Source of the DNA: Paraspadella gotoi
Taxonomy: Eukaryota; Chaetognatha
Assembly (NCBI GenBank): GCA_051294375.1
Contig: JBJCIZ010000239.1
Coordinates: forward strand, 7,068,852-7,132,851
DNA length: 64,000 nucleotides
Direction of reading: 5' to 3'
Made by a program: the position numbers and the translations under genes. The notes below the pieces were generated by a model that saw only the letters and a program-made list of their open reading frames with translations, searched no databases and was not told where the DNA came from. Shown here in pieces: positions 23,502 through 34,991 of this stretch (its first letter is position 1; every line of letters starts with the position of its first letter).

Positions 23502-24260
23502 AAAACATATCCATTCATTTAATAAATAAGCTATTTGCCCCCTGACTTTGGACAGGCTTTGGTGGTTTAAGGCCTCCATCACTCTTACAAGATAATTACA
23601 TAGCAGGTCCCTGCAAGCTTTCAATCAAGACTCTCTCACAGTCCCGTTTATTCCCTTTTACTGCCAAATAAGGTTTTACCATTTAAGAGTAATTTTTTGA
23701 ATTTTCATTTCTGTCCATGTTCATACTGTTCCTACTGGTTTCATACTTAAGTTAACTACGCTGAAAAGACCGTTAACGCCAATCCTTGCTTTGCTTTTAT
23801 GCTTTGTCACGCATTGCTACGTTAAACTTCACGTGGCGTGAAATTAGACGTAGAGTGTCAACAACAAATGGCACGTCTTGCTCCCTGTTCGAATCCCATG
23901 TGAATTATTCCATATAATGTTACGTCAAATGTCACTACTATTGTCACGTATGATGCCCCTTAGCCACCCTACCTCTTCTTTTACCTTCACCCCCAAGTAT
24001 GTTTTCCTCTAAAACTGCGGGCGCACCCTGGCGTTGGGGTCGAGGGGACAATTTTTTTAACAATGAGGGAGACATACAATCATATTCCCCTGGGGACAGA
24101 AATTGATACACCCCCTGGATTGCATTATATTTTTTATAGTTTATAATATAGAGAATAAAATTTGATTTATCAATAGTAATATCTATATATGAATTGAAAT
24201 ATTTAAATCAACAATTAGAAGAGAGTTCGAATTTGGTTTAGCAACGATTTATTTTAGCAA

Positions 24261-24316
24261 TAATTGGGACATGTTTCGACTTGTATTTCAAATCTCATCA
24301 GCAGCCTTAAAATATA
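24261..24316 (-). ncRNA. Second copy of the hammerhead-like motif
   Basis: Identical to 12930-12985. Core CTGATGA is at 24301-24295 and GAAAC at 24277-24273. It sits just downstream of exon C, in the intron or 3' flank of the Ig gene and on the same strand. Confidence 0.6.
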
Positions 24317-24381
24317 TTATTTTGAGTACTACTTTAAGATAAATAAAATTTTTTTTTTTTTCAAAAATAACCGGAACTCAC

Positions 24382-24567
24382 CGATGCCGAGAGGACAACG
24401 ACGTCAATTGACTCCGCTCTCCGGCGCCGGAGGCCGCCGCCGAGAACGCCACCGGCGCCGAGCCACGCCCCTTTCCGGGTTTTGGCCGAGGCGCCGCCGT
24501 TGACGTAAATCTCGTCGTAGTCGAACCGAACTCTGTTCTCGGCGAGACACTTGTACACGCCGAAGTC
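24382..24567 (-). CDS. Ig-superfamily gene, exon C (end of second Ig domain)
   Basis: A minus-strand exon of 186 bp (62 codons), with acceptor ctctccgcccag and donor gtgagt. Residues 1-11 read DFGVYKCLAEN, the F-strand signature DxGxYxC of an I-set Ig domain. NRVRFDYDEIYV completes the G strand. Residues 24-62 are a Gly/Arg-rich linker (GAWLGAGGVLGGGLRRRR) ending VVVLSAS. It follows exon E. For a smooth join an extra G is needed at the acceptor, giving ...NRE-DFGVYKC, so a GG/GGG homopolymer error is likely. The product is probably an extracellular adhesion or receptor protein; the exact family is not recognised. Confidence 0.8.
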
Positions 24568-25152
24568 CTGGGCGGAGAGATTTTTTTCGAAATTTTATAT
24601 TAAGTTATTTAGCTAACTTTCGAAACATTCATTTAATTTAAAAAAAAACGATAGTAAATTTTGGTGGGTCGAGTCCTTGTAAATGTTTTTAAGTATAAAC
24701 TTATTTTGATCGTTAAAATAGCCATAGTGATGATTTTTTTTTATATCGAATAATTAGACATTGAATGATAAAAATATTGAAAGGTTGGGGCTAAGAAAGT
24801 ACTTAGTACTTAGTTCTCACCCTCAGCAAATTCAAAATCCCACCAGCCCCACCCTATTCCTTTATAACGAATTTCTCGACTCGCGTTTTTTCTGACTATT
24901 AAAATCTGCTGCTTAAAAGCATTAAGGTGTTTCATACAGTTAATTAACCGCACGCTTTTTATACTCTGGCGGTTCAAGCGAAAACACACCCACGTCTCTC
25001 TCTCTCTCTCTCTCTCGCTGTCTTTCTCTATTTCTCTCTCTCTTTCTGCATAATCGTTTGACTGTTCGAATCTCCTTTTCCTCTTCCTCCTCCTCCTGCC
25101 TCCTCCTCCTCCTCCCCGAGATCTTTGATCTAGTCAAGACTTGAAAGCAATG

Positions 25153-25183
<31 letters not shown>

Positions 25184-25471
25184 CGGATGATGTGAAAAAG
25201 ATATAAATGCGTAAAAAACAAGAACGGAGATTCCAATGTGTATTGCGCCTCAAGGACTTTGTTATTTATGTTCAACACCCATCGCATTGGAGGCGTCTTT
25301 TATTCTTATAGGAGTTTAATTAAAACAAAAGGAGGCGTCTCAGCAGTCGCTTAGTTTCGAGGTTCTCTTCATGTCAGGAAAAAAATAACAAAAGATCTAC
25401 CAAAGAGCATTATAATGCAAGTGGGACAGACAGACAGAAACCGAGAGAGAGAGAGAGAGTGAGAAGAGAGA

Positions 25472-25519
<48 letters not shown>

Positions 25520-25532
25520 TGCAGCGCTCAAC

Positions 25533-25657
25533 TCCCTGTTGGTAAGGTTGTCTAGCCTCAGAGTGGGTCCGTGATTCTTTTGGGTAAGGGCGATTGCTTT
25601 GAAGGTGGGGCTCGCTCGTTCTCGATCCGCGGGCGCCGGTCTGTTGGCGCCATCCAC
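25533..25657 (-). CDS. Ig-superfamily gene, exon E (middle of second Ig domain)
   Basis: The minus strand is open from an AG at 25658-25659 (acagagag) to a possible GTTGAG donor: 41 codons plus two bases. It encodes VDGANRPAPADRERASPTFK followed by AIALTQKNHGPTLRLDNLTNR. The GPTLRLDNLTNRE part is a typical Ig E-strand leading to the DxGxYxC motif that opens exon C. Exon D ends in phase 0 and fits a phase-0 start here. The donor is weak, the acceptor could equally be the CAG four bases further upstream, and the E/C junction is one base out of register. The content is convincing; the exact edges are not. Confidence 0.65.
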
Positions 25658-26831
25658 CTCTCTGTTTTGGTGGGGGGGGGATTAGACCGTTAGAATGGGG
25701 TTGGATGGCGTCGCGGGCTTGAGAATTGGCGGAAGAATTCAGAGTTGGGGATTAGTTTCTTATTAGTGGAGATTGTTATTGAAAAACATTGAGCGCTTTG
25801 CTGTAACCTAATTTATACCTTGTAGATATCACGAGGCGAAGCCATTTCGCTATCAAAGGAGAGAATCAACCCAATTCGCATTCATTTTATAAATAAAATA
25901 ATCAGAGCTCAAACAGAACCAGTTCAGTGAGATAGAGCTGTACAAATTTTCAATGATTAGAAATATTAATTCATTTCAAAAATTACAAAATATTTCATCA
26001 TGTTACCTAATGTCTCCTGGGCAGACTCCTAAAGTTAAAAGTTTATTTGCGCTTTTATACTTCTTAATATATAAATAGACCAATTGAAATGATTTTTCAA
26101 CTTTTGAGAATACGGCCAATAACTGAACGAGAAATAAGTTACAAACCAATCCAAGCAAAGAACCGAGGACGAGATGAGTATTAAAGTAACTAACGAGTTA
26201 TAACGTTAATGAATTCTATATAAAACCAAATATAATTTCGAAAATTATGAAAAATATTACAAACTATACAATTGAAGCATTTACTTTTTTCCCTTTGTTT
26301 TATGATTCCTTTCTAAGTATTTTCTGTTATTTTATTCTCATTTTTGATATTATTTTTTTAAATTTCTGATTTAGTCAAAGTCTAAGCTTTTAAGTTAATG
26401 GTATTGTTTAAATAAAAGGAAAAACACTATGACTTATGAACGAAAGAGAAAAACATGAACAACAAGAGAGAAGAGGGAGGAGAGAGAGAGAGCGAGAGAG
26501 AGAGAGAGAGAGAGAGAGAGCAGAGAGAGAGAGAGAGAGAGAGAGAGAAAACGAGAGAGAGAAAGAGAGAGTTTTTATTCGCCGCGAGCAAAGATGAAAA
26601 CGCGTCTGATGATAATAAATGCAACGAAATTTTTTCTCTCTCTCTCTCTTTTTCTCTGTCTCTCTCTCTTTTTCTCTTCTCCTCCTTATTCTTTCTTTCT
26701 TTCTTTCTTTATTTCTTATTTCTTTATTTCTTTCTTTCTTTCTTTCTCTTCTTCTCTTTCTACTCACTCTTTCCCTTCTCAGGCCAAAGATGCCGTGAGT
26801 TGAAGGAGAGATGGGAAAAAGTAGATGATGA

Positions 26832-26916
<85 letters not shown>

Positions 26917-27156
26917 AGAGAATTAACGAAAGTGAAAAACTCGATTATGAGTCATCAGGGAAATTTTATTATGTCTTTACACGAAACGATTAATTCCGCT
27001 GTCTTTAGCTAAAGCGTAGAAAATATAAATTCTCCGGCCTCGGCCCCAGGGCGAAGAATTAAGAATTAATTGATATATAACATTAATAAAATACTATATA
27101 AAAATGATCTAATTATTCTTTATTTATATTTTTTCTCTCTCTCTTTCTCTATCTCT

Positions 27157-27198
<42 letters not shown>

Positions 27199-27639
27199 CT
27201 CTCTCTCGTCTCTCACTCTCTTCCTCCAAGGAGACTTTTTTTAGAACCATGGAACGAGCGAAATAACGATCCCAAGTAGACAAAAAAAAGACTGACAGAC
27301 CAACTGACTCAGTTTCCGAGAAATACAGACTTTCATTGGGCTAAAAATGACAGAGTGAAGGAGAAATGTAAAGGTGAAGAATGAGTTGATTTTAAAAAAA
27401 AATAAAATTTGGATAAATACAGAGAAAGTTAAACCTTAATAAAAATAAATATAAAATAAAAGTTATTACTTTTTATCGAAAATTAAAGAACGATTATGAA
27501 AATATTGGCAAAATAACGAGTATCCGATGAAAAAAGTTTTAATCGGAAATATAAAGAATCTCATTTTAAACGAAAAAATTTCAATAAAAATATCCTTTTC
27601 AAATCCTATCCTCTTGAGCCCGACAACCTTAAAATTAAT

Positions 27640-27711
<72 letters not shown>

Positions 27712-28069
27712 GAGAGAGCGAGTTTATTCAACCTGACGGTTCTTTAAGAGCTTTCAAGCGAGTGACAAAATAAAAATGACAAGGCCCCATAAAGGCGCTG
27801 CGAGCGGAGGGCGAAGAAAAAAAAGAACAACCCCGCGAATGAACAAAAAAAAATAGGGCGGGGGCATATAAAAATGAGAAGAGAGCATCCGTCGAACGAC
27901 AAAAGAGGGCGTAGGACGACAAAAGAACAACGGGATTTAATAAACGAGAAAAAAACAGACAAAAGGAGCAGCGAGACCGGGTTGACGGCGAGCAGGAAGA
28001 GAAAAAAAAATGAAACTGAGAGCGACGAAGGGGGGGGGGATGGGCACTATTTTATGGAAGCGACCATTT

Positions 28070-28220
28070 ATTCTATCCTTAACCTTAAACATTATCCTTA
28101 ACTTAGTCACTAATCTTATCCCTGATTTTTATTCTTAATCCTAAAACCCTAATCCTCATTTCTTAACCTCAAAGCTTAATCCCTATACCTTAATCCTTGA
28201 CCTAATTTTAAAACCTAAAA
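28070..28220. repeat. Degenerate CCCTAA-like array
   Basis: Copy of 16735-16890 inside the exact duplication. Confidence 0.7.
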
Positions 28221-28352
28221 AATAATTTAATTATGAATTTTTAACTGAAATCGGATAAACTTTTAGAAAAATTGACCGAAATGAAAGGGGTTAAGGGTAG
28301 TTGTTAAACAGAATTTGAGAAGGTTAATTCTTTGAGATGACGGAAGGAGAGA

Positions 28353-28397
<45 letters not shown>

Positions 28398-28489
28398 GAG
28401 AGAAGAGAGAGAAGAGAGAGAAGAGAGAGAGAGAGAGAAGAGACAGGGGAGGAATGGGATAAAATAGCAAAAGCACTGGATGATTAATG

Positions 28490-28930
28490 ATTGATAGTAA
28501 GGGAAATAATTTTGAACATTTTCTGATATTTTGTAATAAATTTTTATTTAAAATTTTTAATAATATGCTTTTTATTATTTTTAAATATTTGTTTTTATAA
28601 ATATTATTTTGAGTATAACAATTATTTATTCACTTATTCACTTTATTCAACTATTTTTTTATTCTCTTTTTTTGTTTGTTTTTTTTTCTCATTTTGTGGT
28701 TGAATTTAGATGAGGAAAAGATTGATTTTTATTATAATAATTTTTTTAATATTGTTACATACAATAACATTTTTATTCTTCATCAGTCAAATTGCCTTTA
28801 CACTAAAAGAATATAAATGCTATTCAAAACCTGTATGTAACAATATTAATAAAAAATTTGTTGTGAAAAAATCAATCTTTTTCTCATTCTTATTAAACTA
28901 ACTCATTGCTAATTTATAATCTGAAATTTG
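28490..28930. other. AT-rich stretch without a gene
   Basis: Intronic AT-rich DNA repeated at 961-1400 and 17160-17600 and, inverted, at about 51740-52130. I see no coding signal. Confidence 0.5.
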
Positions 28931-29024
28931 CGTTTTTGGTAAATAGGGCTTTTTTTCTTCATCCTTCTTTCAACGGCTTCCATTTTTTTTCCATCTAAAA
29001 TTGAAATCGCCTATTCATGGTGTA

Positions 29025-29098
<74 letters not shown>

Positions 29099-29125
29099 AT
29101 TCTCTCTCTCCCTCCCTCCCTTTAC

Positions 29126-29217
29126 CTTCAACACTAGTTGTGCGTCGGGTCCAATCCACGTAAGTTGGAATGAAGGATTTCCGGTTACTTTGCCATGGAG
29201 GATGAGGGTTCGCCGAG
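29126..29217 (-). CDS. Ig-superfamily gene, exon D (start of second Ig domain)
   Basis: A minus-strand exon with acceptor cctccttcag and donor gtaaag. In the frame set by the donor it reads ...TLILHGKVTGNPSFQLTW followed by IGPDAQLVLK, that is, strands B-C of an I-set Ig domain with the invariant Trp. The exon is 92 bp. A single extra A in gcgaaccc would make it 93 bp, in phase with exon B (which ends in phase 0) and reading LGETLILH at its start. The residue before KVTGNP should be the B-strand Cys, but the codon is GGC (Gly); TGC would need one change. Base error or early decay are both possible. The acceptor's pyrimidine tract is a (CCT)n microsatellite. Confidence 0.7.
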
Positions 29218-29582
29218 CTGAAGGAGGAGGAGGAGGAAGAGGAAGAGGAGGAGGAGAATAAAAAATAATAAATTCCGAGGTGAAAAAAAAAGAAAAATTT
29301 TCTCTCGCTTTTTATTTTATAAAGAATGCGGGGGGGGGGGGTGAAAAGAAAAAAGAAAAAAAAAAAAAGAAAAGAAAAAGAAAGAAAAGATAGAATCTCC
29401 TCTCGACCAAGTTGAAGGGTTTTTTAACAAATTAATGAGAGAGAGAGAGAAGAGAGATAGAGAAAGATAGAGAGAGAGAAAGAGAGAGAGAGTGAGAGAG
29501 AGAGAGACTTTTTAAAACGTATTCCGCAAAGAAAATGGAGAGAAAAATGATAGAATTTCCTTTAGATGAGGTGAGAAAGAGA

Positions 29583-29589
29583 GATAGAT

Positions 29590-29641
<52 letters not shown>

Positions 29642-29668
29642 ATAGATAATAGATAGATAGATAGATAG
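29583..29668. repeat. (GATA)n microsatellite
   Basis: About 20 gata units with aata interruptions. It is longer than the paralogues at 2236-2313 and 18245-18300. Confidence 0.93.
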
Positions 29669-30224
29669 GTAGATAGAGAGAGAGAGAGAGAGAGTGAGAG
29701 AGAGACTTGGAAAATGAAAGAAAGACGAGGAAAAATATGCTGGGTTGATTTTGGTGGGGTTGAGGCGAGAGAGAGAGAGAGAGAAGAGAGAGAAGAGAGA
29801 GAGAGGAGGGAAGAGAGAGAGAGAGAGATAAGAGAACAGACAGACAGAGAAAAGAAAGAGAGACAGAGAAAGAAAGAGAGAGCGAAAGCAAAAAATGGAA
29901 AAAAGAAGAAGGGGAGAAAAAAGATATAAATAAATAAATAAAATAAATAAAACTTGAGTTTTTGTAGAATATACTGATTTTAATTCACCTTTTAGTTCAA
30001 TATCTTTTTTTTATTCGTCAATTTTAAGTCTTTTAAAAATTGAAGACTTGTACATTTAATTTTGTTTTCTTTTTCTTTTTTTCTTCTTTTTTTTACTTTA
30101 TTTTATTCCCTCTTTTTTTATTTCTCCTTAATTCTCCCCCCTCCCTTAATATTGACGAATTTCCCTTTCACCTTTTCCGCCGCCGTTCGAGATTAAAAGG
30201 AATCGCGTTTCAAGAAGGTGAAAT

Positions 30225-30512
30225 CAAAGATGGCGTTGACGGCGACGGCGGGAGAATAAAAGATGGCGTTGATCGTCGACGGCGGGATAATAAAAGATGC
30301 GGAGCAATAAAAAGATGGCGTTGACGTGATGGCGGGAGAATAAAAGATGGCATTGACATCGACAGCGGGAGAATAAAGATGGCGGTTGACGTCGGACGGC
30401 GGGAAAATAAAAAGATGGCATTGACNNNNNNNNNNNNNNNNNNNNNNNNNGTCGACGGCGGGAGAATAAAAGATGGCGTTGACGTCGATGGCGGGAGAAT
30501 AAAATGGCGGAC
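30225..30512. repeat. 33-bp GC-rich minisatellite
   Basis: Units of gatggcgttgacg / gcgacggcgggagaataaaa. The unit length is a multiple of three, so open minus-strand frames run through it. A 25-N gap (30426-30450) interrupts the array. The inverted copy is at about 50165-50500. Confidence 0.92.
30426..30450. other. Assembly gap (25 N)
   Basis: A fixed-length gap inside the 33-bp minisatellite. The left-block copy has about three more units at this place, so the gap probably hides repeat units. Confidence 0.99.
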
Positions 30513-30544
30513 TTGGATGGAGGAACTTGTTATGTAACTGATAA

Positions 30545-30975
30545 CCCCCACCGACCCTCAGAAAAACTAACAAACCAACCAACCAGTCAAACAACACACC
30601 AAATAACCAACCAACCAATCATACCAATCTACCAACAATTCGATCAATTGTTTCTCTTACTGACCAATCAAAAAACCAAACTAACTCACCAATTAATTCT
30701 TTACCCAACCAACCAATCAAACAACACAAAACCGATCACCCAACCAACTAACATACTAACAAACCAACCAAGCAATCAAAGCAAGTGACTGCCTACCAAC
30801 AAAACTAACATACCCACCAACCAATTAACTCTTTAGTCAACCAACCAAACCAACCAAACCAACAAATCAATCAATTAACTAACCAACCAACCAATTTACT
30901 AACAAACTAAGCAATCAACAAAATCAACCAACCGTCCGAAACCACCAACCAATCAACCATCCAATCAACTGTTGG
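30545..30975. repeat. (ACCA/CCAA)-rich tandem array
   Basis: Degenerate aaccaacc words. The plus frame at 30504-30788 (Asn/Gln/Thr/Pro-rich) is a translation of this array. Confidence 0.85.
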
Positions 30976-31154
30976 GTTTTTCTCGAAATAATAAGAAAAA
31001 AAATCGTCATGAATTTATAATCGAATCTCGTTTACGACGATGGTCGTAGTCTTCTTCATCGTCGCCGTCGTCGTCATCTTTTTCGTCGTCGCCATTTTTT
31101 TTATCGAAAAATATTCATGAAACAGAAAGACTCTTTCCTTAATTAGTTCTCAGC

Positions 31155-31230
31155 GAAGTAGCCGCCGTCCCCGCCGCTGCCGCTGCCGCTGCCGCTGCCA
31201 CCGCCACTGCCGCCACCGCCGCTGCCGCCT
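31155..31230. repeat. (CCGCTG)n-like GC-rich tract
   Basis: gccgctgcc/gccaccgcc repeats, about 75 bp, in the intron downstream of exon B. The paralogue is at 3890-3940. Confidence 0.75.
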
Positions 31231-31408
31231 TAATATTTTGCTCTAATATTTTTCCTAAAAATTTAATCCAATCCTTGACCAAAACTCTAACCAATTTCCT
31301 ATCCTAATCCCTAACCCTCCTCCCTGCCCCTAAACCCTCACCTAATTGTTCGACTTAAACAGAAAACTTAATTCCGAAAATGGGTCGCTTTCGGAAAAGA
31401 GAACCCAC

Positions 31409-31641
31409 CTTTGGAGTCCCGATCATTTTTATTCCCTGGACGACAGGAATCCGAACGTCGTGCGCCATCGGTCCGTAAAAGTCTTCGTCGAACTTCGGGC
31501 CCCGCGAATTGGCGTACTTGACGCCGCCGCCGCCGCCGCCGCTGCCCCGCGTCGTTCCGGCGCCGCCTTCCAGATCCAGGGTGATGACGAGGCTCTTGGC
31601 GTCTTTGCCCGAGAGACTGCGGGCCTCGCAGCGATATTCGC
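31409..31641 (-). CDS. Ig-superfamily gene, exon B (end of first Ig domain plus linker)
   Basis: A minus-strand exon of 233 bp, with acceptor ttcaccgccag and donor AAAG/gtgggt. It starts in phase 1 and ends in phase 0. With the last base of exon A it reads DLGEYRCEARSLSGKDAKSL, the DxGxYxC motif and G strand of an I-set Ig domain. There follows a linker with GSGGGGGG, coded by a (GGC)n run, and then KYANSRGPKFDEDFYGPMAH and ...VVQGIKMIGTPK. All 77 codons are open and the phases fit exon A exactly. A role in cell adhesion or signalling is inferred only from the fold. The damaged copies are at 4135-4392 and 48971-49225. Confidence 0.85.
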
Positions 31642-32267
31642 CTGGCGGTGAAAAAAAAAAGGAAAAAATGTTATTTATTTTGTTGTCTATTTTCTCTCTA
31701 TCCAATCAAATCTCTCTCTCTCTCTCACTCTCTCTCTTTCTCTCTCATCCCCTCTGCATATTTGTATCATTTTCATTTGCATGTTATGACCCTAACTTTA
31801 AACCCAATATTTAAACAGAAAAAATGTATTTCAATACAAAATTTAAAATAAATGGAGCGTTCTGAGAAAATAAGGCCCATTGTATTACTACGTAAATGTA
31901 TTTTTCTTTACAAACCATCCCCCTCTCCTTAAAAAAAAAATCCGCGTCGAGGCAACAGTTTTCTTACTTTCCTTTTATATTCATTTTCTTTGTTTTCTTC
32001 CTTTCAAAACTTCTTCCTCATACATTTTTAAATGCGACTCTGTTTTCTTCCATTCTTCCGACGCTTTTGTCTTGCATATTTCAAAAGAGGGGTCTCGGTT
32101 TTGTTTTTCGTTTTTTTCTGTTTTTTTTAATATTTAGCTAAATTCCCTACATGATGTTGATTTTTAGTAAAAGAGTTCAGCTGTAAAGAATTTAAAGTAA
32201 GTCTTCAAAGTTCAAACAAAAAAGAATCTTAAAAAGGAAAAGAAAAATAAAATTCTAAAACAATCAA

Positions 32268-32430
32268 AAAAAAAACAATTAAATAAATAAATAAATAAAA
32301 AATAAATAAATAAAAATCAATTAAATAAATCAATTAAATAAATAAATAAAAAGAAAAAATAAAAAAAATAAAAATAAAAATATAATAAATAAAAATATAA
32401 AAAAACAGATAAAAAAAAAACAAAACAAAA

Positions 32431-32466
<36 letters not shown>

Positions 32467-32602
32467 AAATAAAAAAATAAAAAAATAAAATAAATAAAAA
32501 AAATAAATAAATAAATAAAATAAAAAAATAAATAAATTAAAAAATAAATAAATAAATAAATAAATCAATCAATAATCAATAAATCAATAAAATAATAAAT
32601 AA

Positions 32603-32650
<48 letters not shown>

Positions 32651-32690
32651 AAAAATAAAAACAAAAAAAAAAAACAAATAGAATAAATCT
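32268..32690. repeat. (AAAT)n tetranucleotide array
   Basis: About 420 bp of aaataaat with interruptions, ending nine bases from the exon A donor. The long Tyr/Leu/Phe minus frames are repeat translation. Confidence 0.95.
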
Positions 32691-32698
32691 CTCCTGAC

Positions 32699-32848
32699 CC
32701 AAATCCATCTCGGAGATGTTTTTCTTGACGAGGACCGTCCCTCCAACGAATTCGTAAGTGGGCGTCACCCACATGATCCGCGGACGAGGATTTCCGGAGG
32801 CGATGCACTGGAGGCGAAGCTCGTGGCCGAGGCGGACTTGAAAAGGGC
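32699..32848 (-). CDS. Ig-superfamily gene, exon A (first half of first Ig domain)
   Basis: A minus-strand exon of 150 bp, phase 1 to phase 1, with acceptor ttccacccag and a G/gtcagg donor. It encodes PFQVRLGHELRLQCIASGNP, with the B-strand Cys and the GNP turn, then RPRIMWVTPTYEFVGGTVLV with the invariant Trp, then KKNISEMDL. Joined to exon B it gives ISEMDLGEYRCEA, which confirms the non-obvious donor. Joined to exon F it gives IGGITG-PFQV. All 49 codons are open. The reading frame is clean only in this copy; those at 5550-5702 and 47763-47914 are broken. Probably part of an extracellular adhesion-type protein; the family is not recognised. Confidence 0.88.
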
Positions 32849-33469
32849 CTGGGTGGAAGAGGGGGGATTTGATGTGAATTGGATTGAATAGATTTATTGA
32901 TTGATTGATTGATTGATCTGATTGATTGATTGATTTGATTTATTGATTGAAGTTGGTTGGATTTGTTCTGATTGATTTAAATAATTTGATTGGTTTGATA
33001 GTTTGGACAGGCCAGTTGCCAATCAATCAAACAATCAACCGAGCGACTGACCGACCGACTGATCGACCGACAGACAGATTCCAAAGTGACTTATAAAGTT
33101 GCTTCGCAACTGAAAAAAACATTTCGTATCAGATTTTAATCGGTCATCGAAAAATATCATTGAAAATGAAAGGTGTGATTTGAATCTAGAAACAAATTCA
33201 TTTATGTTAATATCGTTTTTATTATTTATAAAAAAAATTCATTAAAGCTTATAAAGAAATTTCGGAAGGACCTTCTTTCTTGGCCTAATAATATTCCTTG
33301 ACCCTTCGTGGTTGAGACTGGCCTCCCCCTTAGTTCTGTTCATAACTTGTGTTACAGTAAGTTACCAGTAACCCAATTGAGTGTAGAAAACTCGTTTAAT
33401 TAGTTTTTGTTCTCTTTTCTCTTTTCCAAAACTTTAATAATTAATTTAAAATATACTTACAATTATCAC

Positions 33470-33605
33470 CAAATCATTAACCCTAATCCCATTCCCTAAT
33501 CCAAAACCATTATCCCTAATTAGTAACCCTAATCTCTAACCTAATCCTAATCACTGACCAAATCTCTTATCTCAATCACTAGCCTAACTCTTAACCTATT
33601 CTTTA
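33470..33605. repeat. Degenerate CCCTAA-like array
   Basis: cattaaccctaatccc and taaccctaatctctaacc words, in the intron between exons F and A. Confidence 0.7.
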
Positions 33606-33959
33606 ATTTAAAAAAATTAAATTAATTCTGAATTTAAAACTGGGGGCTCTCTTTCCAGAGTTTGGTTTGGTTAAAAAATTGTCGTTTTAGATCAATATTT
33701 TTTTTGTGTGTGAGTGGTACAGTGGGCGTGTGTGTGGGGGGAAAAGAGGGGAGGATATTCGAATCGGAAACAATTCAGAGGAAATCCCGTCGAGAAAACA
33801 ATTTATACTCATGTCCTCGCAAAAGATTGACTTTTTCACTTTCGTCTACCTCCCGCCCCCCTTGCCCACACCCCCTCATTCCCCACACCCCCTCCATCAA
33901 CATCCAAGGATCCTCCACACCCTTCCGTACATCCGCCGCCCCCCCTACTAGAGCGTTGT

Positions 33960-34420
33960 AAAAATTCTAAATTTAACTTTAATAAAAATTTTAAAAGTGA
34001 TGAATGAACCTTGTACTTCTTAATGCAATAAAAAATGTTTAATATATTTTTTAAATTATGCAGTAGCCTACATTTATACCTATTAATAACTCTATAAATA
34101 TTAAAATTTCAAAATGGTTTTTAGTAAAAATTAAAAAAAGTCTTTAATTAAGTCGGTCCAAAATCATAAAAACTTATATTTTAAGCTGAAAATTAAATTT
34201 TTATATGTTGAATACTGTTTTTTTAATTTTTAACCCACTTAATGTTATTTATTTTCTTTTATTAACTTTTGATGAAAAATTTAAATCTGCCATAAGAATT
34301 AAGCAAAGCCTATTTTGAAATTTTATGAATATATATAGCCTACTGCGAAAATTAAAAAAAAACATAAAATTCTTTTTTTTTATAAATTAATGTTCACTCA
34401 TGTTCATAATTAATATTTAT
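33960..34420. other. AT-rich stretch without a gene
   Basis: The better copy of the sequence at about 6900-7380. No feature is recognised. Confidence 0.5.
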
Positions 34421-34574
34421 AATTTTCCCTACCCCCCACCTAACCTCCTTTAACATCCCCTGTGCCTTCCAGACCCCAAGTATCTCTGCCCCCCTTTTTC
34501 CGGTTCCTCCTCTCCCTTCCCAGTCAATATTTTTCGTCTTCCCGCTGATTTATTGCCACCCTTTCATTCTTTTA

Positions 34575-34576
<2 letters not shown>

Positions 34577-34644
<68 letters not shown>
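34577..34644. repeat. (CT)34 microsatellite
   Basis: An uninterrupted CT array. A second array of the same kind, 35141-35210, follows exon F on its acceptor side. Confidence 0.97.
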
Positions 34645-34648
<4 letters not shown>

Positions 34649-34991
34649 TGCCGGCCTCTTTTAGCTTTCTTTTTAATATCGTCTATATATTTTGCTTCAG
34701 TTTTTTTTTCATTACTTTGCAGCTGCTGCAACAAGCATTGAAACTACCGGCTCCGTTTTGACTCAAACCAATAAACTGTTGTGATTCCTCAAATTTGTAC
34801 AGTACAGTATGTAAACTGTTGTACCGGACATGTGACTAGTTGAATAAAGTCATCATCTTGTGACAACAATGTCACGGGTTCACATCCAAAGCTCGTAGTT
34901 TTAAAATTATAAGCGGTGACTAATGTGCCCCTTTTGTATGTATTTTATATTTATACATTTTATTGTTAATATAAACAAGATTGTTACTTAC

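Larger units (their letters stand above)
18925..29264. repeat. Exact tandem duplication, second copy (10,340 bp)
   Basis: Second copy of 7594-17933. All minisatellites and microsatellites listed there recur here at +11,331. It is followed without a break by 29265-38283, so exons D, E and C of this copy are contiguous with exons B, A and F. Confidence 0.93.
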
